The position numbers were made by a program, and so were the translations under genes. From Pandoraea pulmonicola (GTDB taxonomy: Bacteria; Pseudomonadota; Gammaproteobacteria; Burkholderiales; Burkholderiaceae), in NCBI RefSeq assembly GCF_000815105.2, contig NZ_CP010310.2, forward strand, positions 2,728,001 through 2,792,000: DNA of 64,000 bases. The letters are read 5' to 3'. Each line of letters opens with the position of its first letter. Position 1 is the first letter of the stretch. This document shows positions 1 through 8,245 of this stretch, one piece after another. The notes under the pieces are model-generated. The model did no database searches. It had not been told where the DNA came from and was given only the letters and a program-made list of their open reading frames with translations.

Positions 1-37
1 TGCCCGAGTTGCGCCGTCGAGCGCACAGTCTGCGTCG

Positions 38-1639
38 ATGTTTGATGTACCGCAAACCGCTTCACATCCTTATACAAAGTACTTCCCCCAGCGGGCCGAG
101 GGCGACCGGCTCGATGTCGTGCCGCTGCTCATGGCGGGCTTGCGCGGCGCATCGACTCATCCCGTCGTCGTATTCGAGGGCGACGCGATCGATCGCCCGC
201 AGATGGCTGCCCGTGTGGGCGCCATGCAAGGGTGGTTGGCCGCGCAGGGCCTGGTGCCCGGTGATCGCGTGGCGGTCATGCTTGGCAACAGCGCGGCGCA
301 GGTCGCGCTGATCTATGCCTTGATGCTCTCGGGACTCGTGTGGGTGCCGGTCAACACGCGGCTCAAAGGGGATGGCATCGAGTATCTGCTCGGGCATGCC
401 AAGCCGAAACTGCTGATTGCCGAACCGGCGTTCGCGGAGGTGCTCGACGCCGGCGTTGCGCTGGCGGCTCGGCAGCCGGGGCATCACGGGCCGAGCGTCG
501 TGCGCCGGATGCTCTCCGACGTCATGGCGCAGGCCGACGCCTTCGCGGGCATGGCGCCACGAGCGGCCGCACTGACGCCGGCATCCGTGCTGTGCATCAT
601 CTACACGTCGGGAACGACCGGCGCGCCCAAGGGCGTATTGTTCACGCACCGGATGATGCGCATTGCGAGCGAGGCGGCGTTGCAAGTGGCCGATGCGCGC
701 GACGGTGACCGCTTGTTCCTGTGGGAGCCGCTGTGCCACATCGGCGGGGCGCAAATGTTGCTGTTGCCGTTTCTGGCTGACGTCGAGATGCATATCGTGG
801 AGCGCTTTTCCGCGAGTCGTTTCTGGGCGCAGTGCGGGGCGGCGCAGGCCACGCACCTGCATTATCTGGGTGGCATTCTGGACATTCTCATGCAGTTGCC
901 GCGCGACGCGCAGCCGGCGCAAAACAGTCTTCGTGTGGCGTGGGGCGCCGGGGTGTCGGCGAGCGCGTGGCGAGCGACGAGCGAGCGTCTTCAATGCACG
1001 TTGCGGGAGTGTTACGGCATGACCGAATGCTCGAGTTTCGCCACACTCAACGACGCTGACGTGCCGGGTTCCATCGGCCATGCCTTACCGTGGCTGACGC
1101 TGGAGTTGCTTGACGACGACGGCAGTTCGGTGGCGGATGGGGAGCCGGGCGAGATCGTGCTGTCCAGCGAGGTGGAGGGTGTATTCCTGCCGGGGTATCT
1201 CGACAATCCCGAGGCCACGGCCAAGGCATTGCGCGATGGCAAGTTGTTTACCGGCGATAGTGCGCGGCGGGGTGCAGATGGCAGTCTGGTTTTCATCGGC
1301 CGGCGCACGGACAGTATGCGGGTGCGAGGCGAGAACGTGTCGGCGTGGGAAATCGAGCGTGTGTTTGCGCGTCATCCGGCTGTGGCGGCGTGTGCGGCCA
1401 TTGGAGTGGCGAGCGATATAGGCGAGCAGGACATCATGCTTTACGTGCAGTTTCGCGAGGGTCAGGTGCTGGAGTGGACGGTGCTGTCGCAATGGGCGGC
1501 GGACAAGCTCGCCAGCTACCAGCGACCACGATACTATCGCGAGACGGTGCGTTTCGAGACCACGCCATCGGAGCGTATTCGAAAGCACTTGCTTTCACGC
1601 GACACGGCCCCGGCATGGGACATGACCAAAGCAAAATAA
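38..1639 (+). CDS. AMP-forming acyl-CoA ligase (class I adenylate-forming family)
   Basis: Predicted to activate a carboxylic acid as acyl-AMP and transfer it to CoA in the cytoplasm. The 533-aa length is normal for the family. The phosphate-binding motif YTSGTTGAPKGV lies at about residues 189-200, the A5 motif CYGMTE at 325-330, and the TGD/GRR hinge at 405-423. The A10 region reads TTPSERIRKHLL (508-519), so the position usually held by the catalytic Lys of a GK pair holds Arg. This may mark a subfamily or altered catalysis. The frame stays open to the left edge, so an earlier start outside the window cannot be excluded; ATG 38 is the first one inside. An IclR gene lies 260 bp downstream in the same direction. 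The substrate is not readable; a carnitine-CoA-ligase-like enzyme is one option. Confidence 0.85.
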   Translation: MFDVPQTASHPYTKYFPQRAEGDRLDVVPLLMAGLRGASTHPVVVFEGDAIDRPQMAARVGAMQGWLAAQGLVPGDRVAVMLGNSAAQVALIYALMLSGLVWVPVNTRLKGDGIEYLLGHAKPKLLIAEPAFAEVLDAGVALAARQPGHHGPSVVRRMLSDVMAQADAFAGMAPRAAALTPASVLCIIYTSGTTGAPKGVLFTHRMMRIASEAALQVADARDGDRLFLWEPLCHIGGAQMLLLPFLADVEMHIVERFSASRFWAQCGAAQATHLHYLGGILDILMQLPRDAQPAQNSLRVAWGAGVSASAWRATSERLQCTLRECYGMTECSSFATLNDADVPGSIGHALPWLTLELLDDDGSSVADGEPGEIVLSSEVEGVFLPGYLDNPEATAKALRDGKLFTGDSARRGADGSLVFIGRRTDSMRVRGENVSAWEIERVFARHPAVAACAAIGVASDIGEQDIMLYVQFREGQVLEWTVLSQWAADKLASYQRPRYYRETVRFETTPSERIRKHLLSRDTAPAWDMTKAK

Positions 1640-1684
1640 CACCAAAGGCATGTGAAGAAGACTGGGGGGCAAAGAGGTGGGGAG

Positions 1685-1753
1685 CCGGACCGGGGCCCCT
1701 TTCTGCAGCGAGTTGGGTTTATGTTTGAGAGGCGGAAAGGGGCCCCGGTCCGG
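1685..1753. terminator. 19-bp perfect inverted repeat, possible terminator or structured element
   Basis: The arms at 1685-1703 and 1735-1753 are exact reverse complements (CCGGACCGGGGCCCCTTTC on the left). They are separated by 31 nt. The element sits about 45 bp past the ligase stop. No T-run follows, so it is not a textbook intrinsic terminator, but such a GC-rich stem would be very stable in RNA. Confidence 0.5.
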
Positions 1754-1828
1754 CGGGGCGGGTGACAGTGCGAGAGAGGGGGGGCGACCTCGATCCAAGG
1801 CAGTGCGGGACGATTGGCGACCTAACTC

Positions 1829-1866
1829 TTATCGCATAAAGATAGAGCTTTATGTTTATGAGATAA
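1829..1866. promoter_or_regulatory. Candidate IclR operator/promoter dyad
   Basis: TTATCGCATAAA (1829-1840) is repeated in inverse at 1855-1866 with one mismatch. A second, inner pair is CATAAAG (1835-1841) with CTTTATG (1848-1854). This AT-rich patch stands out from the GC-rich surroundings and lies 33 bp before the IclR start, a position that suits autoregulation or control of the neighbouring ligase. Binding by this IclR protein is inferred. Confidence 0.45.
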
Positions 1867-1899
1867 TCCGAAACTGCCTGCCCCCAATCCAACATCACT

Positions 1900-2748
1900 G
1901 TGGCCACCACCAAAACACCTCGTGCCCGCGCCAAAGCGGCTGCCGTTGTCGATACGCCGATCCTGTCCGGCTCGCCGGCCGAGTCGACCCTCTACGTTCA
2001 GTCCGTCGAGAAGGCGATGAAAGTGCTGACCGCCTTCGACGGTTCGAAGCGTCATCTTTCGCTTTCGGAAATCGCAGCCGCGACAGGATTCGATATCAGT
2101 GCGGCGCAACGTTTCACCTTCACGCTATCCGCCCTGGGTTATTTGCTCAAGGACCCTCAGAGCAAGAAGTATGAGCTCTCGCCCAAGCTGCTCGATTTCA
2201 CCTATCACTATCTTGTCTCGAACGAGCTGGTGAGCCGTGCGGCGCCGTACCTGCAGCAACTGGCGGCGGAGACCGAGGAGGCGACCAACCTCACCGTGCG
2301 GCTCGACACTGATATCGTCTTCGTGTTGCGGATCGTGAGTCGCAGTGTGTTCAATGCGAACGTGATCGTTGGTTCGCGCCTGCCCGCGTACTGCACGGCG
2401 CCGGGCTTGGCCATGCTTGCCACGCTCGACGATGCGGAGATCGACGACATCCTCGAGCGTACCAACCTCGTGCAGTTCACGCCGGCGACCGTGACGCAGC
2501 CGAAGAAGATCAGGGAGCGCCTCGCCAAGATCAGAAAACAAGGCTATTCGCATACCGAAGACGAGTTCTTCATGGGCGATATTTCGACCGCGGCGGCCGT
2601 CGTCAATCAGGAGGGGCGCGCCATCGGCGCCATCAACATCGCCGTGCCGCGCGTGCGCTGGAACGCCGGGCGCGACGAACGGCGCTTTGCCGACCTCGTG
2701 ATCCAGACGGCGGGGGCGTTGTCGGCGCGGCGTCGCCAGGACATGTGA
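1900..2748 (+). CDS. IclR-family transcriptional regulator
   Basis: A DNA-binding regulator of 282 aa. An N-terminal winged helix (about residues 30-95, with SLSEIAAATGFDISAAQRFT as the HTH core) is followed by the IclR ligand-binding domain (about 110-275, with the typical PAYCTAPGLAMLA and GAINIAVP segments). The start is a GTG; an N-terminal tail of about 30 residues rich in Ala and Lys precedes the HTH. It follows the acyl-CoA ligase in the same direction, so control of aromatic or organic acid breakdown is a reasonable guess. The effector is unknown. Confidence 0.9.
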   Translation: MATTKTPRARAKAAAVVDTPILSGSPAESTLYVQSVEKAMKVLTAFDGSKRHLSLSEIAAATGFDISAAQRFTFTLSALGYLLKDPQSKKYELSPKLLDFTYHYLVSNELVSRAAPYLQQLAAETEEATNLTVRLDTDIVFVLRIVSRSVFNANVIVGSRLPAYCTAPGLAMLATLDDAEIDDILERTNLVQFTPATVTQPKKIRERLAKIRKQGYSHTEDEFFMGDISTAAAVVNQEGRAIGAINIAVPRVRWNAGRDERRFADLVIQTAGALSARRRQDM

Positions 2749-3011
2749 AGCATTCCAGCGAGACACTTCGACGATACTTTCCGTGGAGGCCTTCCGGTCG
2801 GCCAGACGGCCGGTGTTCTCATCGCGGCGTGCTAGAATCCCGCCGCATGGGTATGGAGCAGAGTTGAATTCCGGGAATGCCGGCAGCGCGCGGAGCGTTT
2901 CGCGAAACCGCTGACGTCTCGCACAGGTTTTCCATCCCCGTACTTCACACATCGCGCATTGCGCATCGGGCGGTCGTGCCCGGGCGAGGGGATGCGCACG
3001 GGGGATGGAGC

Positions 3012-4253
3012 ATGGCTCTTGGTTTGTCGCTACCGGCGCTGGACCTGCCGACCTTACAGTTTGTGACCTTCCTGTTGAGCATTGCGACAGGGATCCTGTT
3101 CATGCTCGACGCCTTGCGCCGCGACGAGGCCGAGTCCCCGCGCTGGTGGAGCCTCGCTTTCCTGCTCGCCACGTTTTCCCCCGTTCTCTACCTGCTCGCC
3201 GCCCGCAGCACGCGGCTCGCGGTGCTTTACCCGCTGGGCAACGCCGTGGCAACGCTCGCGTTCGCCATGGTCTGGAGCGGCGCGCGCCGCTTCTATGCGC
3301 GCAGCGTGCAGTGGGTGGCCGTCTTCGGCGGGCCGGCCGTGCTGCTGTGGGGAACCTGGCTGTTCGCGCGGCCGCTCGACGCCTGGAGCGGCGGCGTGTT
3401 GTTCTTCTCGCTGCTGGCTTTCTACAGCCTGATGGCGGCCAAGGAGTTCTGGCAGGCATCCGGGCGAAGGTTGCCCAGCAGCATCGTCCTGGCCGTGGTC
3501 GCCGTACTGCACGGCGTGTTCTATGCGGCACGCGCAATGGCGCTCGTGTGGCTCGGCCCGGCCGATCCCGTCTTTCTCGCCTGGTTCGGGCCGCAGGTCG
3601 CCACCACCGAAATGCTGGTCCTGATCGTGGTCGCGAGTTTCCTGATGGTCTCGCTCGGCAAGGAGCGCTCCGAGATCGCGCTGCATCGGGCCGCCACGCG
3701 CGACGGCCTCACGCAGGCCTTCAACCGTCCCGAGTTCACGCGCCTTGCCCGCGAACAGATGCGTCGGCATAGCGCCGCACGCTCGCCGGTGGCCTTGCTG
3801 CTGCTCGATCTGGACCACTTCAAGCGGATCAACGATACCTTCGGGCATCCGTTCGGCGATACGGTGCTGCTGCTGTTCGCGCGTACGGCGACGCAACAAC
3901 TGCGGGCGGACGACATTTTCGGACGATACGGCGGTGAGGAGTTCGCGCTTTTCCTGCCGGGCGTGGGCGCTGCCGAGGCGCAGACCATCGCGGAGCGTGT
4001 GCGCGAAGCCTTCGAACGCGCGGGGCGCACGGTGCAGGGCGAGGCAGTCGGGGCGACGGTGAGCATCGGCATCGCGTGCGACGAGCGCTCGCGGGGCGAA
4101 TTGTCCTCGCTCGTGCAACGGGCGGACCGTGCGCTGTATCAGGCCAAGGCAGCCGGGCGCAATCGTTGCATGCGCTATACGCCGGAGAGCATCATGCCCA
4201 TGAACGAGCCGCGCCCGGAGACGCAACCGCTGCGCGCGGCGGCGAGCGGTTGA
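3012..4253 (+). CDS. Membrane-bound diguanylate cyclase (GGDEF)
   Basis: Makes c-di-GMP from two GTP at the inner membrane. The 413-aa protein has an N-terminal half with about seven hydrophobic segments (residues 10-215) and a C-terminal GGDEF domain (about 240-395). The active-site loop is intact as GGEEF (307-311). The product-inhibition site RxxD is present as RADD, exactly five residues upstream. ATG 3012 is preferred over an upstream in-frame start at 2877 because the extra 45 residues are Arg-rich and unlike a sensor domain, and a purine-rich stretch precedes it. No soluble sensor domain is recognisable, so the membrane part probably receives the signal. Confidence 0.88.
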   Translation: MALGLSLPALDLPTLQFVTFLLSIATGILFMLDALRRDEAESPRWWSLAFLLATFSPVLYLLAARSTRLAVLYPLGNAVATLAFAMVWSGARRFYARSVQWVAVFGGPAVLLWGTWLFARPLDAWSGGVLFFSLLAFYSLMAAKEFWQASGRRLPSSIVLAVVAVLHGVFYAARAMALVWLGPADPVFLAWFGPQVATTEMLVLIVVASFLMVSLGKERSEIALHRAATRDGLTQAFNRPEFTRLAREQMRRHSAARSPVALLLLDLDHFKRINDTFGHPFGDTVLLLFARTATQQLRADDIFGRYGGEEFALFLPGVGAAEAQTIAERVREAFERAGRTVQGEAVGATVSIGIACDERSRGELSSLVQRADRALYQAKAAGRNRCMRYTPESIMPMNEPRPETQPLRAAASG

Positions 4254-4308
4254 ACCGATTGCCGCCCGGATTTCGTCTACCACGACCAGCTCGCGCCATT
4301 CACCCTCG

Positions 4309-4701
4309 ATGCCTTCCACCATTCGCAATTCCCTTCTCTGGATCTTCGACGCGTTCGAACACAACGAGACGTTTGTGCACAAGCGAATGTTCGGCGCGGA
4401 CGCGGCGTACGTGAATGGATTGCAGTGTCTCGCCGTGATCGACAAGGATGCGCCTTGGGACGGGCTGCTGGTGTGCACGTCGCACGTGCATCACGCGTCG
4501 CTGATCGAAGAGATGCCGGCGTTGCGGCCGCATCCTGTGCTGGGGAAGTGGTTGTACGTACCGCAATCGGAGCCGTCGTTCGAGGCTGTCGCGCAGCGCG
4601 CGGTGGCGTTGGTCCTCGCGGGCGATCCGCGCGTCGGGATCGAGCCGCGGCCGCGCAAGCCGCGCAAGTCCGCCTCGCCGCGCTCGCGCAAACCCGCATG
4701 A
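4309..4701 (+). CDS. Small TfoX N-terminal-like protein
   Basis: A 130-aa cytoplasmic protein. The segment HKRMFGADAAYVNGLQCLAV resembles the core of TfoX N-terminal/YjbR-type domains, and the rest fits one small alpha/beta domain of about 105 residues. The last 25 residues are a basic Pro/Arg/Lys/Ser tail typical of nucleic-acid-associated or disordered extensions. TfoX proteins act in competence regulation in some bacteria, but single-domain relatives are widespread without known function. The gene stands alone 55 bp after the diguanylate cyclase. The family call is from motif resemblance only. Confidence 0.6.
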   Translation: MPSTIRNSLLWIFDAFEHNETFVHKRMFGADAAYVNGLQCLAVIDKDAPWDGLLVCTSHVHHASLIEEMPALRPHPVLGKWLYVPQSEPSFEAVAQRAVALVLAGDPRVGIEPRPRKPRKSASPRSRKPA

Positions 4702-4949
4702 GGCGGCAAGACGGGATCGCCGGAACCGGTCGTCGCAACATCTTTGTCAACGAGCATACCGCGACAGAAGCAGCGAGCGTTACCCGTCAGCGTTGATAGG
4801 TGACGCACGGGGGCATTTGTGTTCCCATGCCGTAGCGGCGCAAGCTCCCCATCGAAGCAGTGCATCCCTTTCGAACCGTCATCGGATGCCGAGTTCGGCC
4901 TGCCGGATTTCCTGCGCGTGGCAAGCGTCGTTGTTCACGGAGAGGGATC

Positions 4950-6608
4950 ATGACGCATTGCCGGAAACCTGGGCATCTGGCCCCAACGTGGGTCTCGCGC
5001 TGGCGGGCCGTCGTGGCATGGCTGGTCCTGGCCGGCTGCGCCTGGTCCGCGCCGGCGGTGGCGCTGACGGGCACCGACGTCGCGACGCTGATCAACCGGC
5101 GCTATCAATCGACGGTCGCGACGTGCGGCGTCGGCAAGCCGGCGTGGTATTGCTCCGGCGTCGTCATCAGGGGCCTGCCGGCGAGCGACCAGTTCTGGAC
5201 ACTGACTGGCGACGAGCAAGCACTGCAGTCGGTGGAATTCGCCTATCTGCGGCGCGACGTCGATACGGACAAGCTCGCTTCCAGCGCCGGTGTCATCTTC
5301 GCGGACGCGCTCACCGCCATCGGTTGGGGCAAGCCCTACGCAGTGCGATGCGCCTACCCCGTGGCGGTGACGCCGGCGGCGGGTACGCCCAATTACGGCT
5401 GCAATCTCACGGGCCAGCCCCTGCCGCCCAACCAGGACGCGCAGGACGACTCGTCATGCGTGGGCGTCGGGGTGAGCAACGCCAGCCAATGGGAGACCCG
5501 CTACCGTGCCTCGGGCAATGATCCGAATACGCAATGCTCGTTCAGTGCGGAGAGTGCGGCGCAGTTCAGCCAGAGTCTGGAGGCACACAACCGGGTGATG
5601 CCGCCCGCGGCGCCTGGCGTCGACGGCGTGCTGGTGGCCGCTTGGGACCCGACGCGGCCGGCAATGCTGCCGGTCGAAGCATTCTTCTATGACGTGAACA
5701 ACGGTGGCCAGTTGACCCAAGCGCAGCGCTACCAGCGTGCGTATTTCGAGGCCACGAGCCAGTGGGTGCCGATTCTGCGCGCAGCGCTAGTCTCGGGCGG
5801 CGGGTCGGCATTCGGTTACGACGAGCGCGATCAGCTCGATTACGGGTTCAAGGTCGCCAACGATCTGAACAAGCGTTATGCCGACACCACACCGTGCCCG
5901 AACGGGTTGGCCGCGTACATGTGCAACGGTGTCATGATGCGGGTGGCTACCGCCACCACCGCGTTCCATGCCTGGAATCCGAGTCCGAATTCCATCAGAA
6001 CCAATGGCGTGTCGTTCACCTACGCGCGGGCAGACGCTCGCAGCAATATCGCCTGGCTGGGTGGGGGGGGAATGATCATGCGGGCATTCGGCGCGCCCGC
6101 GCAGACGCCGCTGGTCTTGCGCTGCATCTATCCGACGGACGGTTTCACCGGCAACCGTGCGGACAGGTGCGGCATTCACACTTCCCAACTCAGCAGACCG
6201 TGCGCGGAGCAGGGCATATTCACGCTTGCGGCCTGGCAAGCCAACTTTGCCAAGACAGGGGCGGAACAAGCATGCTCGCTCGGCGCGGACACCGCCGCCT
6301 TCGATCTCAGCATCGAGGCTCGCGGGACCTTGCCTCACCCGATCAAGCGCGATGTCGATAAGTGGAACGAGCCCATCGTAGCGCCATGGCCACAGGACAT
6401 CCCCACGCAGATTCCGCTCGAAGCTCTTTTCTATTCGAACGGGTACCTGAACAGCGCGCAGTTCATTCAGCAGGACTATATGGAGCAGACCGGGCGATTC
6501 CTGCCGATCGTGCATGTGGACATGAGCGTCACCACCCCTGGGCCATTCAGCTACTTGCCGGCGGACCAGGCCACGGCGAAGGCGGGCAGCGTGCGGGCTT
6601 CCGACTGA
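4950..6608 (+). CDS. Secreted protein with two halovibrin (HvnA)-like halves
   Basis: A 552-aa exported protein. The N-terminus has a positively charged stretch, a hydrophobic core and an LAGC lipobox (Cys30), followed by a possible signal peptidase I site near AVA-LTG, so it is either an outer-membrane lipoprotein or fully secreted. After that come two related halves: residues about 42-285, beginning INRRYQSTVATCG, and about 305-530, beginning LNKRYADTTPCPN. Each has a CSGV/CNGV motif, a later CxYP segment, a NPxxQCSF/EQACSL element and an AFFYDV/ALFYSN box near its end. The pattern matches what I recall of HvnA-type halovibrins, secreted NAD-glycohydrolase-like factors of Vibrio with relatives in Pseudomonas. 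Enzymatic activity here is not shown. The gene is preceded by a GGAGAGGG ribosome-binding site. Confidence 0.6.
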   Translation: MTHCRKPGHLAPTWVSRWRAVVAWLVLAGCAWSAPAVALTGTDVATLINRRYQSTVATCGVGKPAWYCSGVVIRGLPASDQFWTLTGDEQALQSVEFAYLRRDVDTDKLASSAGVIFADALTAIGWGKPYAVRCAYPVAVTPAAGTPNYGCNLTGQPLPPNQDAQDDSSCVGVGVSNASQWETRYRASGNDPNTQCSFSAESAAQFSQSLEAHNRVMPPAAPGVDGVLVAAWDPTRPAMLPVEAFFYDVNNGGQLTQAQRYQRAYFEATSQWVPILRAALVSGGGSAFGYDERDQLDYGFKVANDLNKRYADTTPCPNGLAAYMCNGVMMRVATATTAFHAWNPSPNSIRTNGVSFTYARADARSNIAWLGGGGMIMRAFGAPAQTPLVLRCIYPTDGFTGNRADRCGIHTSQLSRPCAEQGIFTLAAWQANFAKTGAEQACSLGADTAAFDLSIEARGTLPHPIKRDVDKWNEPIVAPWPQDIPTQIPLEALFYSNGYLNSAQFIQQDYMEQTGRFLPIVHVDMSVTTPGPFSYLPADQATAKAGSVRASD

Positions 6609-7114
6609 TTGCCCTGTACACGGCAAGCGTCGTTCGCATTGTTCACGGCGGGCATTCGGACTCGGCGCGCGTGAGGTTCGCCAACACTTTGCCCAGCAGC
6701 CGCGAAAGCTCCGCCCGCTCGGCCGGTGTGAGGTCCTGCGGCATCTCGCGCTCGCGGCGACCAGCCCCTTTTCCCGAGCCTGTCCAGCAATCTGATCGTT
6801 CGGCCTGTTCGGCCTGCGTCTGAACCCCAACCAGAGTCGTTCTTCGGACGGTCACTGTGGCAAATAGGTGACACCGGACGGGCGGCCGGCCGGTGCGACC
6901 GCCGTTTTACACGGCGCGACGGGCGTTCCCGGGCGGTTGGCACGATGAATGGAAGGGCGGGCGAGCGGAGATCGTCAAAAATGTGAAAAAGCCAGCAAAA
7001 ATAAGCACTTGACACATTGCCTCGGCGGATCAAGAAAGGAATGGTGCGATGCATCGGCGAGAAAGCCCGAGCGCGTGGCACCAGCCCTCTTTTTGACCCT
7101 AAGGAGTGTCAATC
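6609..7114. other. 506-bp intergenic region with possible regulator remnant
   Basis: No intact gene is evident. The left part may hold a decayed MarR C-terminus on the minus strand (listed separately). The right part is an AT-richer leader ending in a strong AAGGAG ribosome-binding site for the downstream GNAT-like gene. Confidence 0.5.
6643..6800 (-). pseudogene. Possible remnant of a MarR-type regulator C-terminus
   Basis: The minus-strand reading ends with DLTPAERAELSRLLGKVLANL, which resembles the last helix of MarR-family proteins. In a neighbouring frame just upstream the codons read LLDRLGKRG, like the winged-helix part of the same family. The two pieces are in different frames and the stretch between them is too short for an intact protein. 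This suggests deletion plus frameshift, but chance resemblance is possible. Confidence 0.3.
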
Positions 7115-8026
7115 ATGTTTGATCTTTCCCAAGCTTCGGACGCGCTGTCCATTACAGAAGCCGACCGTTCGCACGGTCAACCTCACCGCACGTCCTCAGC
7201 ACCCGCGTCTGTTGCTGTGCCGCCGTCGGCCCAGTCCACTCCCTCGGTTCCTTCCGCGGTGCTTTCCACGGCTGGCCTGCGGGAAGAACGGCTTCCGTTC
7301 ATCGTCACCATCGCGAGCGACGAGTCCGCGCTGCGCGACGCGGCGGCGATGCGCCAGGCGGCGTATGGGCGGCATCTGCCCGATCTCGCCGCCACGTTGA
7401 GCGAGCCCGAGCCGAGCGATCGCGAACCGGGCGCCATCGTGCTCGTGGCGCGCGCGCGCCTGGACGGCGCCGTGCTTGGCACCATGCGCATCCAGACGAA
7501 TCGCTATCAACCCCTGCATCTGGAAGATTCCGCGCCATTGCCGGAATGGCTCGACAGCGCTGCACTGGCCGAGGCCACACGGCTCGGTGTGGTGGCCGGA
7601 CCGGTCGGGCGGGTGGTCAAGACCGCACTGTTCAAGGCGTTCTATCAGTATTGCCTGCTCAGCGGCATCGACTGGATGGTGATCACGGCGCGTCCGCCGC
7701 TGCATCGGCAGTACGAAGCGCTGATGTTCGTCGACGTGTTTCCGTCACAGCCGCTGATTCCGATGGCGCACGTGGGGGGCATTGGGCACCGCGTGCTGGC
7801 GCTCGACGTTGCGCAGGCGCGTGCTCGCTGGCAGGCGGCCGGGCATCCGTTGTTCGGCTACATGTGCCTCACCCACCACCCGGACTTGCGGTTGGGTGCG
7901 CCGGATGAGGGGAGCGTCAGGCAGGCAGTGCCGGTCGAATCCAGTGTTGGCGCGCGTTTGCGGGATTTATCTTTTGGTGCCGACGCGGTAGGATGCGTAG
8001 CATCGGGCTACAGCCTGGCGGTGTGA
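7115..8026 (+). CDS. N-acyl amino acid synthase-like GNAT protein (FeeM/autoinducer-synthase fold)
   Basis: A 303-aa cytoplasmic protein. A Ser/Pro/Ala-rich leader (residues 1-60) is followed by an acyltransferase core: AAMRQAAYGRH near residue 100, a GAVLGTMRI strand near 145, a LAEATRLGV segment near 180, and an YCLLSGIDWMVITAR strand near 215. This is the layout of FeeM-like N-acyl amino acid synthases and homoserine lactone synthases, which join an acyl chain from acyl-ACP to an amino group. ATG 7115 is chosen over GTG 7106 because AAGGAG sits 8 bp before it. No partner biosynthetic genes or LuxR receptor are adjacent. Confidence 0.65.
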   Translation: MFDLSQASDALSITEADRSHGQPHRTSSAPASVAVPPSAQSTPSVPSAVLSTAGLREERLPFIVTIASDESALRDAAAMRQAAYGRHLPDLAATLSEPEPSDREPGAIVLVARARLDGAVLGTMRIQTNRYQPLHLEDSAPLPEWLDSAALAEATRLGVVAGPVGRVVKTALFKAFYQYCLLSGIDWMVITARPPLHRQYEALMFVDVFPSQPLIPMAHVGGIGHRVLALDVAQARARWQAAGHPLFGYMCLTHHPDLRLGAPDEGSVRQAVPVESSVGARLRDLSFGADAVGCVASGYSLAV

Positions 8027-8245
8027 TGCCGTTATTGCAAATAACGTTATCCCGTCGCATGCAGTGTTGGATGGTTGCAGCGACGGCGATAGCGAGCAAG
8101 ACGGGTGAGAGACACCTGCCCGTGCAGGCCGGACCGACCGGCGGCACGGGACAGGGCCTACCCGGCCGGCGAGGCGGGCGAAGACCGCCGCCTTGCCCGG
8201 CGACAAACGCGGGGGCGACCAACAAGACAAGGGCAGACGAGTCAT

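Noticed and set aside
1..45. Possible tail of an upstream gene ending at a TGA at 43-45
   Set aside because: Only 14 codons are visible and no family can be recognised; another frame is equally open.
2796..2820. Short hairpin CGGCC-AGAC-GGCCG as terminator of the IclR gene
   Set aside because: Only 5 bp of stem and no clear T-run; too weak to list.
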